A DNA stretch of 64,000 bases from M0108 sp044228795 (GTDB taxonomy: Bacteria; Pseudomonadota; Gammaproteobacteria; Chromatiales; Chromatiaceae), in assembly GCA_044228795.1 (NCBI GenBank), contig JBGAUE010000001.1:124001-188000 (forward strand), given 5' to 3'. The notes below the pieces were generated by a model that saw nothing but the letters and a program-made list of their open reading frames with translations, had not been told where the DNA came from and searched no databases. Position numbers and translations under genes: made by a program. Each line of letters opens with the position of its first letter. Position 1 is the stretch's first letter. This document shows, piece by piece, positions 51,957 to 61,346 of this stretch.

Positions 51957-53576
51957 CTAGCCCAGACGCGGCCGATAGTTGTCCGGGATCAGCACCGTCG
52001 GCTGACGTTGGGCGGGGTCCTTGAAAGGAAAGTCCAGGGTGTAATGCAGGCCACGGCTCTCGCGGCGGCGCAGGGCCGAACGGATGATAAGATCCGCGAC
52101 TCCCACGAGGTTACGCAATTCGAGCAGATCATTGCTCACCTGAAAATTGCCATAATACTCAATGATCTCGTGATGCAGCAGATCAATACGGCGCTGGGCG
52201 CGCTGGAGGCGCTTATTGGTGCGCACGATGCCGACATAGTCCCACATGAAGCGGCGCAACTCTTCCCAGTTATGGGAGACCACCACCGCCTCGTCAGGCT
52301 CGTTGACGCGACTGGCATCCCAGGAAGGGACTTCCGGCGGGATGGGCGCTACACCCAGGTGCGCCTGAATATCCACCGCCGCCTGAGCGGCAAAGACCAG
52401 GCATTCCAGCAGCGAGTTGCTGGCCATGCGGTTGGCACCATGGAGGCCCGTGTAAGCCACCTCGCCAATGGCGTAAAGGCCTGGCAGGTCAGCGCGGGCC
52501 ATTTCGTCGGTGACCACACCTCCACAGGTGTAGTGGGCAGCGGGCACCACGGGGATGGGCTGACGGGTAATATCGATTCCCAGCTCCAGGCAGCGGGCAT
52601 GGATAGTGGGAAAGTGCTCGATAATGAAGTCCGCGGGCCGATGGGAGATATCCAGATAGAGGCACTCAGCGCCCAGGCGTTTCATCTCGTGGTCGATGGC
52701 GCGCGCGACGATGTCGCGCGGTGCCAATTCGGCGCGCTCGTCAAAGCGCGGCATAAAGCGCTTACCGTTAGGCAGCAGGAGACGCCCACCTTCGCCACGC
52801 AGGGCCTCCGTGATCAGAAAGGTGCGGGCTTGGGGGTGGTAGAGACAGGTCGGGTGGAATTGCATGAACTCCATGTTGCCCACCCGGCAACCGGCGCGCC
52901 AGGCCATGGCAATGCCATCGCCGGTGGAGACATCCGGATTACTGGTGTAAAGATAAACCTTGCTGGCACCGCCCGTGGCAACCACCACGAAACGGGCCAG
53001 CAAGGTTTTGACCTCACCGCTGACATCATCAAGGACATAGGCGCCGAGGCAGCGGTCCACCTTGATGTCGAGTTTGCGCCCACTGATGAGGTCCACGGCA
53101 ATGTGGCGCTCGAGGATCTGGATGTTGGCGCGGGCGCGGACTCGCCCCTCCAGGGTGGTCTCCACCTCCCTGCCGGTGGCGTCAGCGGCGTGGACCACGC
53201 GGCGATGGGTATGGCCACCCTCGCGGGTGAGGTGGTAGCCCCCCGCATCAACGGCCTTGTCGTCGCGGGTAAATTCGACGCCCTGGTCGAAGAGCCAGCG
53301 AATGCTGGCCGGGCCGTGATCAACTACCAATTTGACCCGTTCCGGGTCGCAGAGGTCGGCTCCGGCATCCAGAGTGTCTTCAATGTGAGAAGCCAAGGAA
53401 TCGCTGGCGTCAAGGACCGCCGAGATACCGCCCTGGGCATAGAGGGTGCTGCCTTCGCGCAAATCGCGCTTGGAGACCAGGGCGATGGAAAGGGAATCGG
53501 GCAAGCGCAGGGCTAGGCTGAGCCCAGCAGCGCCACTGCCAAGTATCAGAACATCAAAACGGTGGGCTTGGCTCAT
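51957..53576 (-). CDS. nadB: L-aspartate oxidase
   Basis: NadB oxidises aspartate to iminoaspartate with FAD, the first step of de novo NAD synthesis. The 539 residues start with the dinucleotide-binding motif VLILGSGAAGLSLAL. HPTCLYHPQARTFLITEALRGEGG and the GANRMASNSLLECLVF region are NadB signatures. The frame is open 25 codons further to 53651, but the ATG at 53576 gives the normal N-terminus. It is divergent from rpoE, as often seen in Gammaproteobacteria. A TATAGT on the minus strand (53660-53665) may be its -10. Confidence 0.97.
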   Translation of the reverse strand: MSQAHRFDVLILGSGAAGLSLALRLPDSLSIALVSKRDLREGSTLYAQGGISAVLDASDSLASHIEDTLDAGADLCDPERVKLVVDHGPASIRWLFDQGVEFTRDDKAVDAGGYHLTREGGHTHRRVVHAADATGREVETTLEGRVRARANIQILERHIAVDLISGRKLDIKVDRCLGAYVLDDVSGEVKTLLARFVVVATGGASKVYLYTSNPDVSTGDGIAMAWRAGCRVGNMEFMQFHPTCLYHPQARTFLITEALRGEGGRLLLPNGKRFMPRFDERAELAPRDIVARAIDHEMKRLGAECLYLDISHRPADFIIEHFPTIHARCLELGIDITRQPIPVVPAAHYTCGGVVTDEMARADLPGLYAIGEVAYTGLHGANRMASNSLLECLVFAAQAAVDIQAHLGVAPIPPEVPSWDASRVNEPDEAVVVSHNWEELRRFMWDYVGIVRTNKRLQRAQRRIDLLHHEIIEYYGNFQVSNDLLELRNLVGVADLIIRSALRRRESRGLHYTLDFPFKDPAQRQPTVLIPDNYRPRLG

Positions 53577-53599
53577 GCGGGCGACCTGAGGATACCAGT

Positions 53600-53625
53600 G
53601 GCGGTGAACCGAAAGGTTCGCCGCC
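53600..53625 (+). other. Hairpin with a GAAA loop in the nadB-rpoE gap
   Basis: Eleven-base arms (GGCGGTGAACC and GGTTCGCCGCC, with one G-U pair on the plus strand) enclose a GAAA tetraloop, 24 bases before the nadB ATG. The loop and wobble pair favour a plus-strand RNA form, while nadB is read from the other strand. Function unknown. Confidence 0.45.
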
Positions 53626-53734
53626 GGGCGGGCCCTTCGGGTGCAAAGCAAGAGCGCTCACTATAAACTGAAACGTTCGTCGCTATGAGGGTCATAAAGG
53701 GCTTTGTGCCGCCAGCCCCGCACCGCGAACTCTT

Positions 53735-53761
53735 GAACTTTCCACACGGGTGACTGTCCAT
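53735..53761 (+). promoter_or_regulatory. Candidate sigma-E promoter of rpoE
   Basis: GAACTT at 53735-53740 and TCCAT at 53757-53761 are 16 bases apart, close to the RpoE consensus GAACTT-N16-TCTGA. The -35 is exact and the -10 partial. It suggests the cluster activates itself, as in E. coli and Pseudomonas. Confidence 0.55.
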
Positions 53762-53802
53762 GCAAACGGATTCAAGGACGCCTTCGCCAGGAATGCGATG
53801 CC

Positions 53803-54381
53803 ATGTCTGACCGGCTTGGCGATCAGGAATTGGTAGCGCGTGCGCAAGCCGGAGATAAGCGTGCCTTTGACTTACTGATGCTCAAGTATCAGCAAAAGGT
53901 CGCTGGCCTCATTGCCCGTTACCTGCGCGACCCCAACGAGGTCCAGGATGTGGCTCAGGAGGCGTTTATCAAGGCATACCGGGCCTTGGGAGGGTTTCGT
54001 GGCGAGAGCGCCTTCTATACCTGGCTCTATCGCATCGCCATCAATGCCGCCAAAAACCACTTGGCTTCTCGGGGGCGGCGGCCCCCCAGGGACGACCTGG
54101 AGATGGAGGTGGCCGAGCAGTTGGAATCGGGCGGGCGCCTCAGGGAGATGGGCACCCCGGAAAACCATCTTCTTAGCGAGGAGATCGGGCAGACAGTGCA
54201 GCAAGCCCTGGAAGAACTCCCCGAGGATCTGCGTACCGCTATCGTCCTGCGGGAACTCGAAGGATTGAGTTACGAGGAGATCGCTGTGGCCATGGACTGC
54301 CCCATTGGAACAGTGCGCTCGCGTATTTTTCGAGCCCGGGACGCCATCGACAAGCGGCTAAGTCCCTTGCTCAATTCATGA
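53803..54381 (+). CDS. rpoE: RNA polymerase sigma-E factor
   Basis: This ECF sigma factor controls the envelope stress response (RpoE/AlgU). The 192 residues have region 2 (DVAQEAFIKAYRALGGFRGES) and region 4 (LSYEEIAVAMDCPIGTVRSRIFRAR) in the usual places. It is the first gene of rpoE-rseA-rseB-rseC-mucD, the same order as algU-mucA-mucB-mucC-mucD in Pseudomonas. The start ATG at 53803 yields the standard MSDRLGDQELV. Confidence 0.97.
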   Translation: MSDRLGDQELVARAQAGDKRAFDLLMLKYQQKVAGLIARYLRDPNEVQDVAQEAFIKAYRALGGFRGESAFYTWLYRIAINAAKNHLASRGRRPPRDDLEMEVAEQLESGGRLREMGTPENHLLSEEIGQTVQQALEELPEDLRTAIVLRELEGLSYEEIAVAMDCPIGTVRSRIFRARDAIDKRLSPLLNS

Positions 54382-54400
54382 ACACTAGGTGGGATCACCC

Positions 54401-55048
54401 ATGAGCGAACATCAGAGAGAACATGTCTCCGCCCTGGCGGATGGTGAACTCGAGACCCTACTCGTTGGTCCCACCATCTCCGCCTTGGAGGCTAATGCGG
54501 ACTTGAAGTCCGCCTGGGAGCGATACAGCCTCATCGGCTCGGCCCTCCGTGGCGAAAACATATCACCTGAATATCGCCTAATCGCTGCCCGGGTGGCGGA
54601 ACAACTCGTTTACGAGCCAACGCCCATTTCTGCAGCCCGGCCCGCCCGTCTCAAGGCCCGAGCTAGGCCAACTGAGGTCTTGCGATCCCGGCGCGGCCAC
54701 TACGCGGGCGTGGCCCTGGCTGCCAGCGCCGCCTTCATCGCAGTTTACGCCCTCCCCCCCTTGTTCACTTCGAGCGATCCGGCTCCGACCAGCCCAGCCC
54801 TGGCCATAGCGAAACCACCGATACCGTCGCCTGTCCCCGCCTCCCTCACACCTCCGGCGTCAGCCCAGGTGGTGAGCCTGTCGCCATCACGAACACCCGA
54901 GGGCAGTCCGCGCTGGCACCTGGCCGATCCGGCACTGGAGTCCAAGCTTGATCAATTCCTGGTCAATCATCAGGCGAGTTCCTCGGTCAGTGGCATCAAG
55001 GGCATCTTCCCTTACGCGACGGTCGTGGGTTATGAAGCTGGGCGCTGA
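54401..55048 (+). CDS. rseA: Anti-sigma-E factor RseA
   Basis: RseA holds sigma-E at the inner membrane until DegS and RseP cut it. The 215 residues have an N-terminal RseA domain (EHVSALADGELE, then LKSAWERYSLIGSALRG), one helix at about 101-119 and a Pro/Ala-rich periplasmic part. The ATG at 54401 has AGGTGG eight bases before it; a GTG at 54389 lies inside this site. The gene overlaps rseB by 17 bases. The periplasmic tail ends in VVGYEAGR, whereas DegS substrates usually need another C-terminus, so recognition may differ. Confidence 0.9.
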   Translation: MSEHQREHVSALADGELETLLVGPTISALEANADLKSAWERYSLIGSALRGENISPEYRLIAARVAEQLVYEPTPISAARPARLKARARPTEVLRSRRGHYAGVALAASAAFIAVYALPPLFTSSDPAPTSPALAIAKPPIPSPVPASLTPPASAQVVSLSPSRTPEGSPRWHLADPALESKLDQFLVNHQASSSVSGIKGIFPYATVVGYEAGR

Positions 55049-56024
55049 GGCTGGGTCCGCCCAGCCCCTCCGTCAGGGCCCTGGCGTGCGGGCGCTGTGG
55101 CTGCTCTTGGCTAGCCTGGCGGTAACCCAGGTCCTGGCTAACCCGAAGCTGGAGGCAGAACCCTTTGAACGTATGAGGCAGGCCCTGAGTACCCTGAATT
55201 ATTCTGGCGTCCTGGTTTATTCTCATGACAATCGGGTGGAGACTCTGCGCATCATCCAACGGGTGACGAATGGTCGCGTCCAGGCGGAATTGGAATCCCT
55301 CAACGGCCCACATCGGGGGATGAAGCAGGATGGTGGTCAAGTCACCTGTCATCTCTCCGGCGAACACCTGATCGCGGTAGCTCAGCGCGCCTTGGGCCAG
55401 GAGGTGCAGGATGGCAAGCCCCTGAAGGCCCGGGATCTAGCCCCCTATTACCTGGTGCAATCCCAAGGCCAGGCGCGGGTAGCCGACCGACAGACCCAAG
55501 TGGTAGGGATCATCCCCACGGACGCCCTGCGCTATGGCTATCGCTTCTATCTGGATACCCTGACCGGCCTTCCCTTGAAGCTCGATCTCATCGGTGGCGA
55601 TACCCGCACCCTTGAGCAACTCATGTTTACCTCCCTGACACTGGACTCGGAAAACTCGGTAACGCCAGCCGAGGTATTGCCCATAGCACCTCGCAATCCC
55701 ACGGAATTTGTCCCTCAGGATGCCCTCCCCTGGACTTTTGACCATCTGCCTCCCGGCTTTGAGTTAGTCAGGGCAGAGCGGACCTTAGACGCGTCAGGGC
55801 AGACCCTGGAGCATATGGTGCTCTCCGATGGACTGGCCGCCATCTCTGTTTATGTGGAGGCGAGCGCCGAGGAGGGATTGAGCGGTGGTTCGCGCATCGG
55901 CGCCATTCACGCCCATGGCGGCAAGGTTGCGGGACATCAGGTTACAGTTGTCGGCGAGGCGCCGGCGGAAACGGTTGCGGCGGTCTTCTTGGCCGTCCAT
56001 CCTAAGCATGGAGTAGGGCCATGA
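55032..56024 (+). CDS. rseB: Sigma-E regulatory protein RseB (MucB)
   Basis: This periplasmic protein binds RseA and protects it, and senses lipopolysaccharide or mislocalised lipoproteins. The 330 residues have a signal peptide (LWLLLASLAVTQVLA, then NPK). The LolA-like domain opens with ERMRQALSTLNYSGVLVY, and a smaller C-terminal domain ends near HPKHGVGP. The ATG at 55032 overlaps the end of rseA. The frame is open further upstream, but only this start gives a signal peptide. The stop overlaps rseC by four bases. Confidence 0.94.
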   Translation: MKLGAEAGSAQPLRQGPGVRALWLLLASLAVTQVLANPKLEAEPFERMRQALSTLNYSGVLVYSHDNRVETLRIIQRVTNGRVQAELESLNGPHRGMKQDGGQVTCHLSGEHLIAVAQRALGQEVQDGKPLKARDLAPYYLVQSQGQARVADRQTQVVGIIPTDALRYGYRFYLDTLTGLPLKLDLIGGDTRTLEQLMFTSLTLDSENSVTPAEVLPIAPRNPTEFVPQDALPWTFDHLPPGFELVRAERTLDASGQTLEHMVLSDGLAAISVYVEASAEEGLSGGSRIGAIHAHGGKVAGHQVTVVGEAPAETVAAVFLAVHPKHGVGP

Positions 56025-56521
56025 TCGAGGAGCAGGGCCGGGTCGTCAGGGTCAGTGGAGCCTTAGCCGAGGTAGCTTGCGACCGGCGGAGCGCTTGTGG
56101 CGGTTGCTCTGTCGCTGGTGCGTGCGGAACATCCCTCCTGGAGCGTTATCTGGGTCGCCCGCCCCTAGCCCTGCAGGCGGCCAATGCCATTGGCGCCCGG
56201 CCCGGGGATCGGGTGGTGGTGGGCATCCCTGATGCGACCTTGCCCCAAGCGGCATTCGTTGCCTATCTGATGCCTTTGCTGGTTATGCTCCTCGGGGCGC
56301 TGGGAGGGGATTGGCTCGCCGATTTGATCAGGGCATCCTGGTCCCAGGGCCTGATTCTGTTAGGCGGGATCCTTGGTCTAGGGTTAGGCTTCCGCTGGTC
56401 CGCTGGCTTTAGCAACCGCCGCGCCCAGGACCCCCGCTATCAGGCCGTGATCCTTCGTCGCGCAGGCCTGGTGGTGGCGGCACCGACCCTGGACCGGGTC
56501 CAGGATCCGCGAGATCCATAG
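56021..56521 (+). CDS. rseC: SoxR-reducing system protein RseC
   Basis: This small inner membrane protein (166 residues) of the RseC/MucC family has an N-terminal cysteine cluster (ACGGCSVAGACG) and two hydrophobic helices (about 83-100 and 108-125). In E. coli it helps reduce SoxR and modulates sigma-E weakly. It is translationally coupled to rseB (ATGA overlap). The 75 bases to mucD hold a possible small hairpin but no clear terminator, so mucD is probably in the same transcript. Confidence 0.92.
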   Translation: MIEEQGRVVRVSGALAEVACDRRSACGGCSVAGACGTSLLERYLGRPPLALQAANAIGARPGDRVVVGIPDATLPQAAFVAYLMPLLVMLLGALGGDWLADLIRASWSQGLILLGGILGLGLGFRWSAGFSNRRAQDPRYQAVILRRAGLVVAAPTLDRVQDPRDP

Positions 56522-56596
56522 GCCAGGTGAATCCAGGCCATACCCATTTCAATGGTATTGGGGGCCTCCCCCTGACTTAGACAATTTGGAGCATTC

Positions 56597-58036
56597 ATGA
56601 AGAAATATCCTCTTCCGGTGGCTGGGCTGTTCGCGGGCCTCCTGCTGGTCCTGGCCCCCTTAAGTATCCCTGCAGGGGCCCTGCCCGAATTCACGACCCT
56701 GGTTGAGAAGGCTGGCCCGGCGGTGGTTAACATCAGCACCCGCCAATCCCAGAGCGCTCCCGCACCCGCCATGCCCCCCGGTCACGGTCTGCCGGATCTG
56801 CCCGAGGATAGCCCGCTACGCGACTTCTTCCGGCGATTCTTCGGTGAACAGGGCGAGGATATGATGCCGGACGAAGATCTCCAGTCACGCTCCCTGGGCT
56901 CCGGCTTCTTCATCTCCAACGATGGCTACGTCATGACCAATGCCCATGTGGTCGAAGGGGCCGACGAGATCATTGTGCGCACCAACGATCGGCGCGAGTT
57001 TGTCGCTACTGTCGTGGGTGCCGACAAACGCAGTGACATCGCTCTCATCAAGGTGGACGCCAGCGCCCTGCCCACGGTCAAGATTGGTTCCGCCAAGGAT
57101 CTCAAGGTAGGCGAATGGGTACTCGCCATCGGCTCGCCCTTTGGCTTTGATCATTCGGCCACCGCAGGCATTGTCAGTGCCAAGGGTCGCAGCCTGCCGA
57201 CCGAGAACTATGTCCCCTTCATTCAGACCGACGTCGCCATCAACCCCGGTAACTCGGGCGGGCCCCTTTTCAACCTTGAAGGCGAAGTCGTTGGTGTCAA
57301 CTCCCAGATCTACAGCCGTACCGGCGGCTTCATGGGTCTGTCCTTCGCCATTCCCATCGACGTGGCCATGGACGTCACGGATCAGCTCAAGCGCAGTGGC
57401 CGTGTTACCCGCGGTTGGCTGGGCGTCCTCATCCAGGATGTAACCCGCGACCTGGCGGAGACCTTCAAGATGCCCCAGCCGGTGGGTGCCCTCGTTGCCC
57501 AGGTCGTGCCGGAGGGTCCGGCGGCGGCGGCCGGCCTGCAGCCCGGTGACGTCATCCTGGACTTCAATGGCACCCCCATTCTCGAATCCAGCGCCCTGCC
57601 GCCAATGGTCGGTGTGTACCCCGTGGGCAAGGCGGCCAAGGTGACCGTGCTGCGGCGCGGCCAGACCCGAGTCATCGAACTCACGATCGGTGAACTCCCG
57701 GAGGACAGTCAGGAGGGTCAGAAGGGTGATTCGCCAGAGCAACAGAATAAGGTAAACCGCATCGGTCTGGTCGTCGAGGACCTCAGCGACGAGGACCGCG
57801 ACCAGGTGGGCACTGGCAAGGCGGGCGTCTTTGTCGCCAAGGTTGAGAAGGGTCCCGCCGAGCGCGCTGGCATTCGCGTCGGCGATATTCTGCTGATGAT
57901 TGATAACAAGGATGTGGAGAGTGCCGCCGGCCTGCGTGAGATGTTGGATGCCATCGAGCCCGGACGTTCCGTCGCGGCTCTCATCCAACGTAATGAAGGC
58001 CGCATCTTCGTTGCCGTGCGTATCCCCAAGGACTAA
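56597..58036 (+). CDS. mucD: Periplasmic serine protease DegP/MucD (HtrA family)
   Basis: This Do-like protease and chaperone degrades misfolded envelope proteins. The 479 residues contain a signal peptide (ending near PAGA), a trypsin-like domain with His in TNAHVVEG, Asp in RSDIALIK and Ser in NPGNSGGPLF, and two PDZ domains (from about 285 and 385). Its position after rseC follows the Pseudomonas mucABCD order. GGAG lies six bases before the ATG. A strong terminator follows. Confidence 0.96.
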   Translation: MKKYPLPVAGLFAGLLLVLAPLSIPAGALPEFTTLVEKAGPAVVNISTRQSQSAPAPAMPPGHGLPDLPEDSPLRDFFRRFFGEQGEDMMPDEDLQSRSLGSGFFISNDGYVMTNAHVVEGADEIIVRTNDRREFVATVVGADKRSDIALIKVDASALPTVKIGSAKDLKVGEWVLAIGSPFGFDHSATAGIVSAKGRSLPTENYVPFIQTDVAINPGNSGGPLFNLEGEVVGVNSQIYSRTGGFMGLSFAIPIDVAMDVTDQLKRSGRVTRGWLGVLIQDVTRDLAETFKMPQPVGALVAQVVPEGPAAAAGLQPGDVILDFNGTPILESSALPPMVGVYPVGKAAKVTVLRRGQTRVIELTIGELPEDSQEGQKGDSPEQQNKVNRIGLVVEDLSDEDRDQVGTGKAGVFVAKVEKGPAERAGIRVGDILLMIDNKDVESAAGLREMLDAIEPGRSVAALIQRNEGRIFVAVRIPKD

Positions 58037-58064
58037 TCGCGACGGGCAGTTTGATGAGGGCGGG

Positions 58065-58091
58065 CGCCGGCAAAATGCCGGCGTCTCTTTT
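58065..58091 (+). terminator. Rho-independent terminator after mucD
   Basis: A perfect eight-base stem (CGCCGGCA with TGCCGGCG) closes a three-base loop 28 bases after the mucD stop and is followed by TCTCTTTT. It ends the sigma-E operon. Confidence 0.85.
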
Positions 58092-58119
58092 CCCGGGCTG
58101 GGTATCCAGTATTCAAGAC

Positions 58120-58431
58120 AGTCGGAGTGTCGCCGTGCTCAGGATGCGAAACGGGACATCCCAGTCCCCCTTTCGCCTTGCGCTCGGCGACAACCATGAG
58201 GCCCCGGCCGCCCCGCTCCGGGTCAGGGCTCCGTCACGACGTGTCCCCTGTGGGGACGGTCGGACTCTGCCATGACCCTACGACGAATGGCTCGACGGCG
58301 TGTCGGATGCGCTCTGCATACCGCCTCCACGGCTTCGGGACCGGTGGCCCCTACGCCCCTCCGGCGGCACGCTCGCGCCGACGCCTTCCGGGGACTACCG
58401 GCCTTCGCTTCGCTCTCCATGGCCGGCAGCG
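58120..58431 (+). repeat. 312-bp structured repeat, copy B
   Basis: This is the same element as 47091-47402 in the opposite orientation, with one visible mismatch. It lies between the mucD terminator and the lepA promoter, so it disturbs no gene. It contains an open frame beginning MSPCSGCETGHPS that is shared with copy A, but reading frames on both strands are equally open, so coding is doubtful. The flanks just outside the 312 bases differ from those of copy A. Confidence 0.92.
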
Positions 58432-58514
58432 GAGGTTTGATCTCCCATCCCACAGACCTTGCGGATGGGTAACGGCTTGCCTACCGAATCCCTAAAACTC
58501 GCCTGGCCGGGTTC

Positions 58515-58523
58515 TGCTATGAT
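58515..58523 (+). promoter_or_regulatory. Candidate extended -10 promoter of lepA
   Basis: TGC-TATGAT is an extended -10 element 95 bases before the lepA ATG. No good -35 is visible, which extended -10 promoters do not need. It lies 83 bases downstream of repeat copy B. Confidence 0.5.
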
Positions 58524-58617
58524 GCTCCGCTCCCCCCCGTCCTAGGGGCGGGTGGCGGCCCGGCCGCGCTAGACGCCGATTCCAAGGCCTAAATTTGCTG
58601 AAACCTTAGGGTACTAG

Positions 58618-60423
58618 ATGGTCGATCTGAGTCATATCCGCAACTTTTCCATCATCGCTCATATCGATCACGGAAAATCGACCATCGCGGACCGTTTCAT
58701 CCAGCTTGCCGGAACTCTGAGCGACCGCGAGATGTCGGCCCAGGTGTTGGATTCCATGGACCTGGAACGAGAGCGTGGCATTACCATCAAGGCCCAGAGC
58801 GTGACCCTGGACTTCAAGGCCTTGGATGGGGAAATCTACCAGCTCAACTTTATCGACACCCCCGGACATGTGGATTTCTCTTACGAGGTGTCGCGCTCCC
58901 TGGCGGCCTGCGAGGGGGCCCTGCTGGTGGTGGACGCCGCCCAAGGCGTCGAGGCGCAGAGCGTGGCCAACTGCTATACGGCCATTGAGCAGGGCCTGGA
59001 AGTTCTGCCGGTACTCAACAAAATCGACTTGCCCTCCGCCGAGCCTGAGAAGGTCATCAAGCAAATTGAGGAAATCATTGGCCTGGAGGCCAAGGATGCC
59101 CTCAAGGTCAGCGCCAAGACCGGCCTGGGCATTCCCGAGTTGCTGGATACCCTGGTCAAGCGTATCCCGCCGCCCCGGGGCAATCCGGACGGTCCCCTCC
59201 AGGCCCTGATCATCGACTCCTGGTTCGATTCCTATGTCGGGGTCGTCTCCCTGGTGAGGGTGGTCAACGGTGCCATCAACCGCCGCGACAAGATTCAGAT
59301 CATGTCGACCGGTCGCAGCTATTTAGCGGACAGTATTGGCGTCTTTACCCCCAAGAAGACGGAGCGCAAGACCCTCGGTACCGGCGAGGTGGGTTTTCTG
59401 GTGGCAGGCATCAAGGAGATCGATGGTGCCCCGGTGGGAGATACCATTACCCTCACTGACCGCCCCGCGGACAAGGCGTTGCCCGGTTTCAAGGAGATGC
59501 AGCCTCGCGTCTTCGCCGGACTCTATCCCGTGGAATCGGACGCTTACGAGGAACTGCGCGACGCCCTGCGCAAGCTGCGTCTCAACGATGCGGCCATGTT
59601 CTACGAACCCGAGGTTTCCCAGGCCCTTGGCTTCGGTTTCCGCTGTGGTTTCCTCGGTATGCTGCACATGGAAATCGTCCAGGAACGCCTGGAGCGTGAA
59701 TACGATCTCGACCTCATCACCACGGCCCCCACCGTCATCTATGAGGTTCTGCTGTCGAATGGCGAGGTAGTCAAGGTTGATAACCCTGCGGAGTTGCCGG
59801 ATGCGGCGGTGCTGCGGGAGATCCGGGAGCCCATCATCGAGGCCCACATCCTGCTACCCCAGGAGATGCTGGGCGGCGTCATCAATCTCTGTATCGAAAA
59901 GCGCGGAATTCAGAAGAATATCCTGTACCTGGGTGGACAGATTCAGGCGACCTATGAACTACCCATGAGCGAGGTGGTGCTCGACTTTTTCGACCGCCTC
60001 AAGTCCGTGAGCCGGGGCTATGCCTCCTTCGAATATGAATTCAAGCGCTTTCAGGCAGCGGACCTGGTCAAGCTCGATGTCCTCATCAATGGCGAGAAGG
60101 TGGATGCCCTCTCGACCATTGTTCATCGCGACAATGCCGCCTACCGGGGGCATGATCTTACCGTGCGCATGAAGGACCTGATTCCACGTCAAATGTTCGA
60201 GGTTGCCATTCAGGCGGCTATTGGCAGCAAGATCATTTCTCGCACTACGGTCAAGGCCTTGCGCAAGAATGTCACGGCCAAGTGTTACGGTGGCGACATC
60301 ACCCGCAAGCGCAAGCTGCTGGAGAAGCAGAAGGCAGGTAAGCGGCGCATGAAGCAGGTCGGCAAGGTGGAGATACCCCAGGAGGCCTTCCTTGCGGTGC
60401 TTCAGTTCGGCAAGGATAATTAA
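58618..60423 (+). CDS. lepA: Elongation factor 4 (LepA)
   Basis: This is a ribosomal translocase-like GTPase. The 601 residues start with IRNFSIIAHIDHGKSTIADR, the G1 motif. DTPGHVDFSYEV (G3) and LNKIDLPSA (G4) follow. The C-terminal LepA-specific part (GGDITRKRKLLEKQKAGK) is intact. It heads the lepA-lepB-DUF4845-rnc-era-recO run, a conserved order in Gammaproteobacteria. The gap of 30 bases to lepB suggests co-transcription. Confidence 0.98.
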   Translation: MVDLSHIRNFSIIAHIDHGKSTIADRFIQLAGTLSDREMSAQVLDSMDLERERGITIKAQSVTLDFKALDGEIYQLNFIDTPGHVDFSYEVSRSLAACEGALLVVDAAQGVEAQSVANCYTAIEQGLEVLPVLNKIDLPSAEPEKVIKQIEEIIGLEAKDALKVSAKTGLGIPELLDTLVKRIPPPRGNPDGPLQALIIDSWFDSYVGVVSLVRVVNGAINRRDKIQIMSTGRSYLADSIGVFTPKKTERKTLGTGEVGFLVAGIKEIDGAPVGDTITLTDRPADKALPGFKEMQPRVFAGLYPVESDAYEELRDALRKLRLNDAAMFYEPEVSQALGFGFRCGFLGMLHMEIVQERLEREYDLDLITTAPTVIYEVLLSNGEVVKVDNPAELPDAAVLREIREPIIEAHILLPQEMLGGVINLCIEKRGIQKNILYLGGQIQATYELPMSEVVLDFFDRLKSVSRGYASFEYEFKRFQAADLVKLDVLINGEKVDALSTIVHRDNAAYRGHDLTVRMKDLIPRQMFEVAIQAAIGSKIISRTTVKALRKNVTAKCYGGDITRKRKLLEKQKAGKRRMKQVGKVEIPQEAFLAVLQFGKDN

Positions 60424-60453
60424 CCCATTCCCTTTGAGATTCGTATCCGGCTC

Positions 60454-61311
60454 ATGAACTTCGACTTTCCGGCCTTTCTCGTTATCGCTTGCGCCCTGAC
60501 CGGCGGCATCTGGCTCCTCGATACCCTGTTACTCGCCCCGCGCCGCCGCCGATTGGGGTTGGAGGTTGTCCCAAGGGACGAAGCGGGAGGGGAGATCCGG
60601 TCCAGGGCGCACCCCAAGGAACCGGTGCTGGTGGAGTACTCACGCTCCTTCTTCCCTGTTATCCTGATCGTGCTTCTGCTGCGTTCCTTCCTGGTGGAAC
60701 CCTTCCGTATTCCCTCCGGTTCCATGATGCCGACCTTGCTAGTGGGCGATTTCATCCTGGTCAACAAATTTGCCTATGGCCTGCGCTGGCCGGTGCTGAA
60801 CGCTAAGTTCCTCAATTTGGGGCAGCCCCAGCGTGGCGATGTGTTCGTCTTTCGCTTCCCTCTGGAACCGGGCACGGATTACATCAAACGTGTCGTCGGC
60901 GTGCCTGGCGATGAAATTTTCTATCGTAACAAGACCCTGTATGTAAATGGCCAACCGATGTCTCAAACCCCGGATGGTAGCTACACCGGGGTAGGCGCTG
61001 GGACTAATATGACGGGGGCTCAGATTGCCGACGAGCACCTTGGCGATGTTGAGCATCGCATTCTGACTCACCCCCGGGCCCCGGATCTGGCGCCGGGCTG
61101 TTACGAGCTGCTCAAGGGCCCCATCAAGGTCCCCCCGGGACATTATTTCGCCATGGGTGACAACCGAGACAACAGCAACGACAGCCGCTGCTGGGGCTTG
61201 GTGCCGGAAAACAATCTGGTCGGCAAGGCCTTCGCCATCTGGATGAACTGGGATGGACAACGCGATGGCTTTCCCATCGACTGGAGCCGCTTGGGAACCC
61301 TCATCAAATAG
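60454..61311 (+). CDS. lepB: Signal peptidase I
   Basis: This membrane protease removes signal peptides of exported proteins. The 285 residues have two N-terminal helices (about 8-25 and 64-80). The catalytic Ser90 is in RIPSGSMMPTL and Lys145 in YIKRVVGVPGD. GDNRDNSNDSRCWG is the C-terminal box. A 45-residue insert after the lysine region resembles the large form of Gammaproteobacteria. It lies between lepA and the DUF4845 gene. Confidence 0.97.
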   Translation: MNFDFPAFLVIACALTGGIWLLDTLLLAPRRRRLGLEVVPRDEAGGEIRSRAHPKEPVLVEYSRSFFPVILIVLLLRSFLVEPFRIPSGSMMPTLLVGDFILVNKFAYGLRWPVLNAKFLNLGQPQRGDVFVFRFPLEPGTDYIKRVVGVPGDEIFYRNKTLYVNGQPMSQTPDGSYTGVGAGTNMTGAQIADEHLGDVEHRILTHPRAPDLAPGCYELLKGPIKVPPGHYFAMGDNRDNSNDSRCWGLVPENNLVGKAFAIWMNWDGQRDGFPIDWSRLGTLIK

Positions 61312-61346
61312 CCTGGGGTTTATCCGATCAAGTTACGGAGATCGCC

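Noticed and set aside
52008..53516. 502-codon plus-strand open frame opposite nadB
   Set aside because: Antisense shadow caused by high GC; nadB on the other strand is unmistakable.
58120..58431. Group II intron or IS end as identity of the repeat
   Set aside because: No GTGYG-type 5' end, domain V motif, reverse transcriptase, transposase or terminal inverted repeats were seen in either copy.
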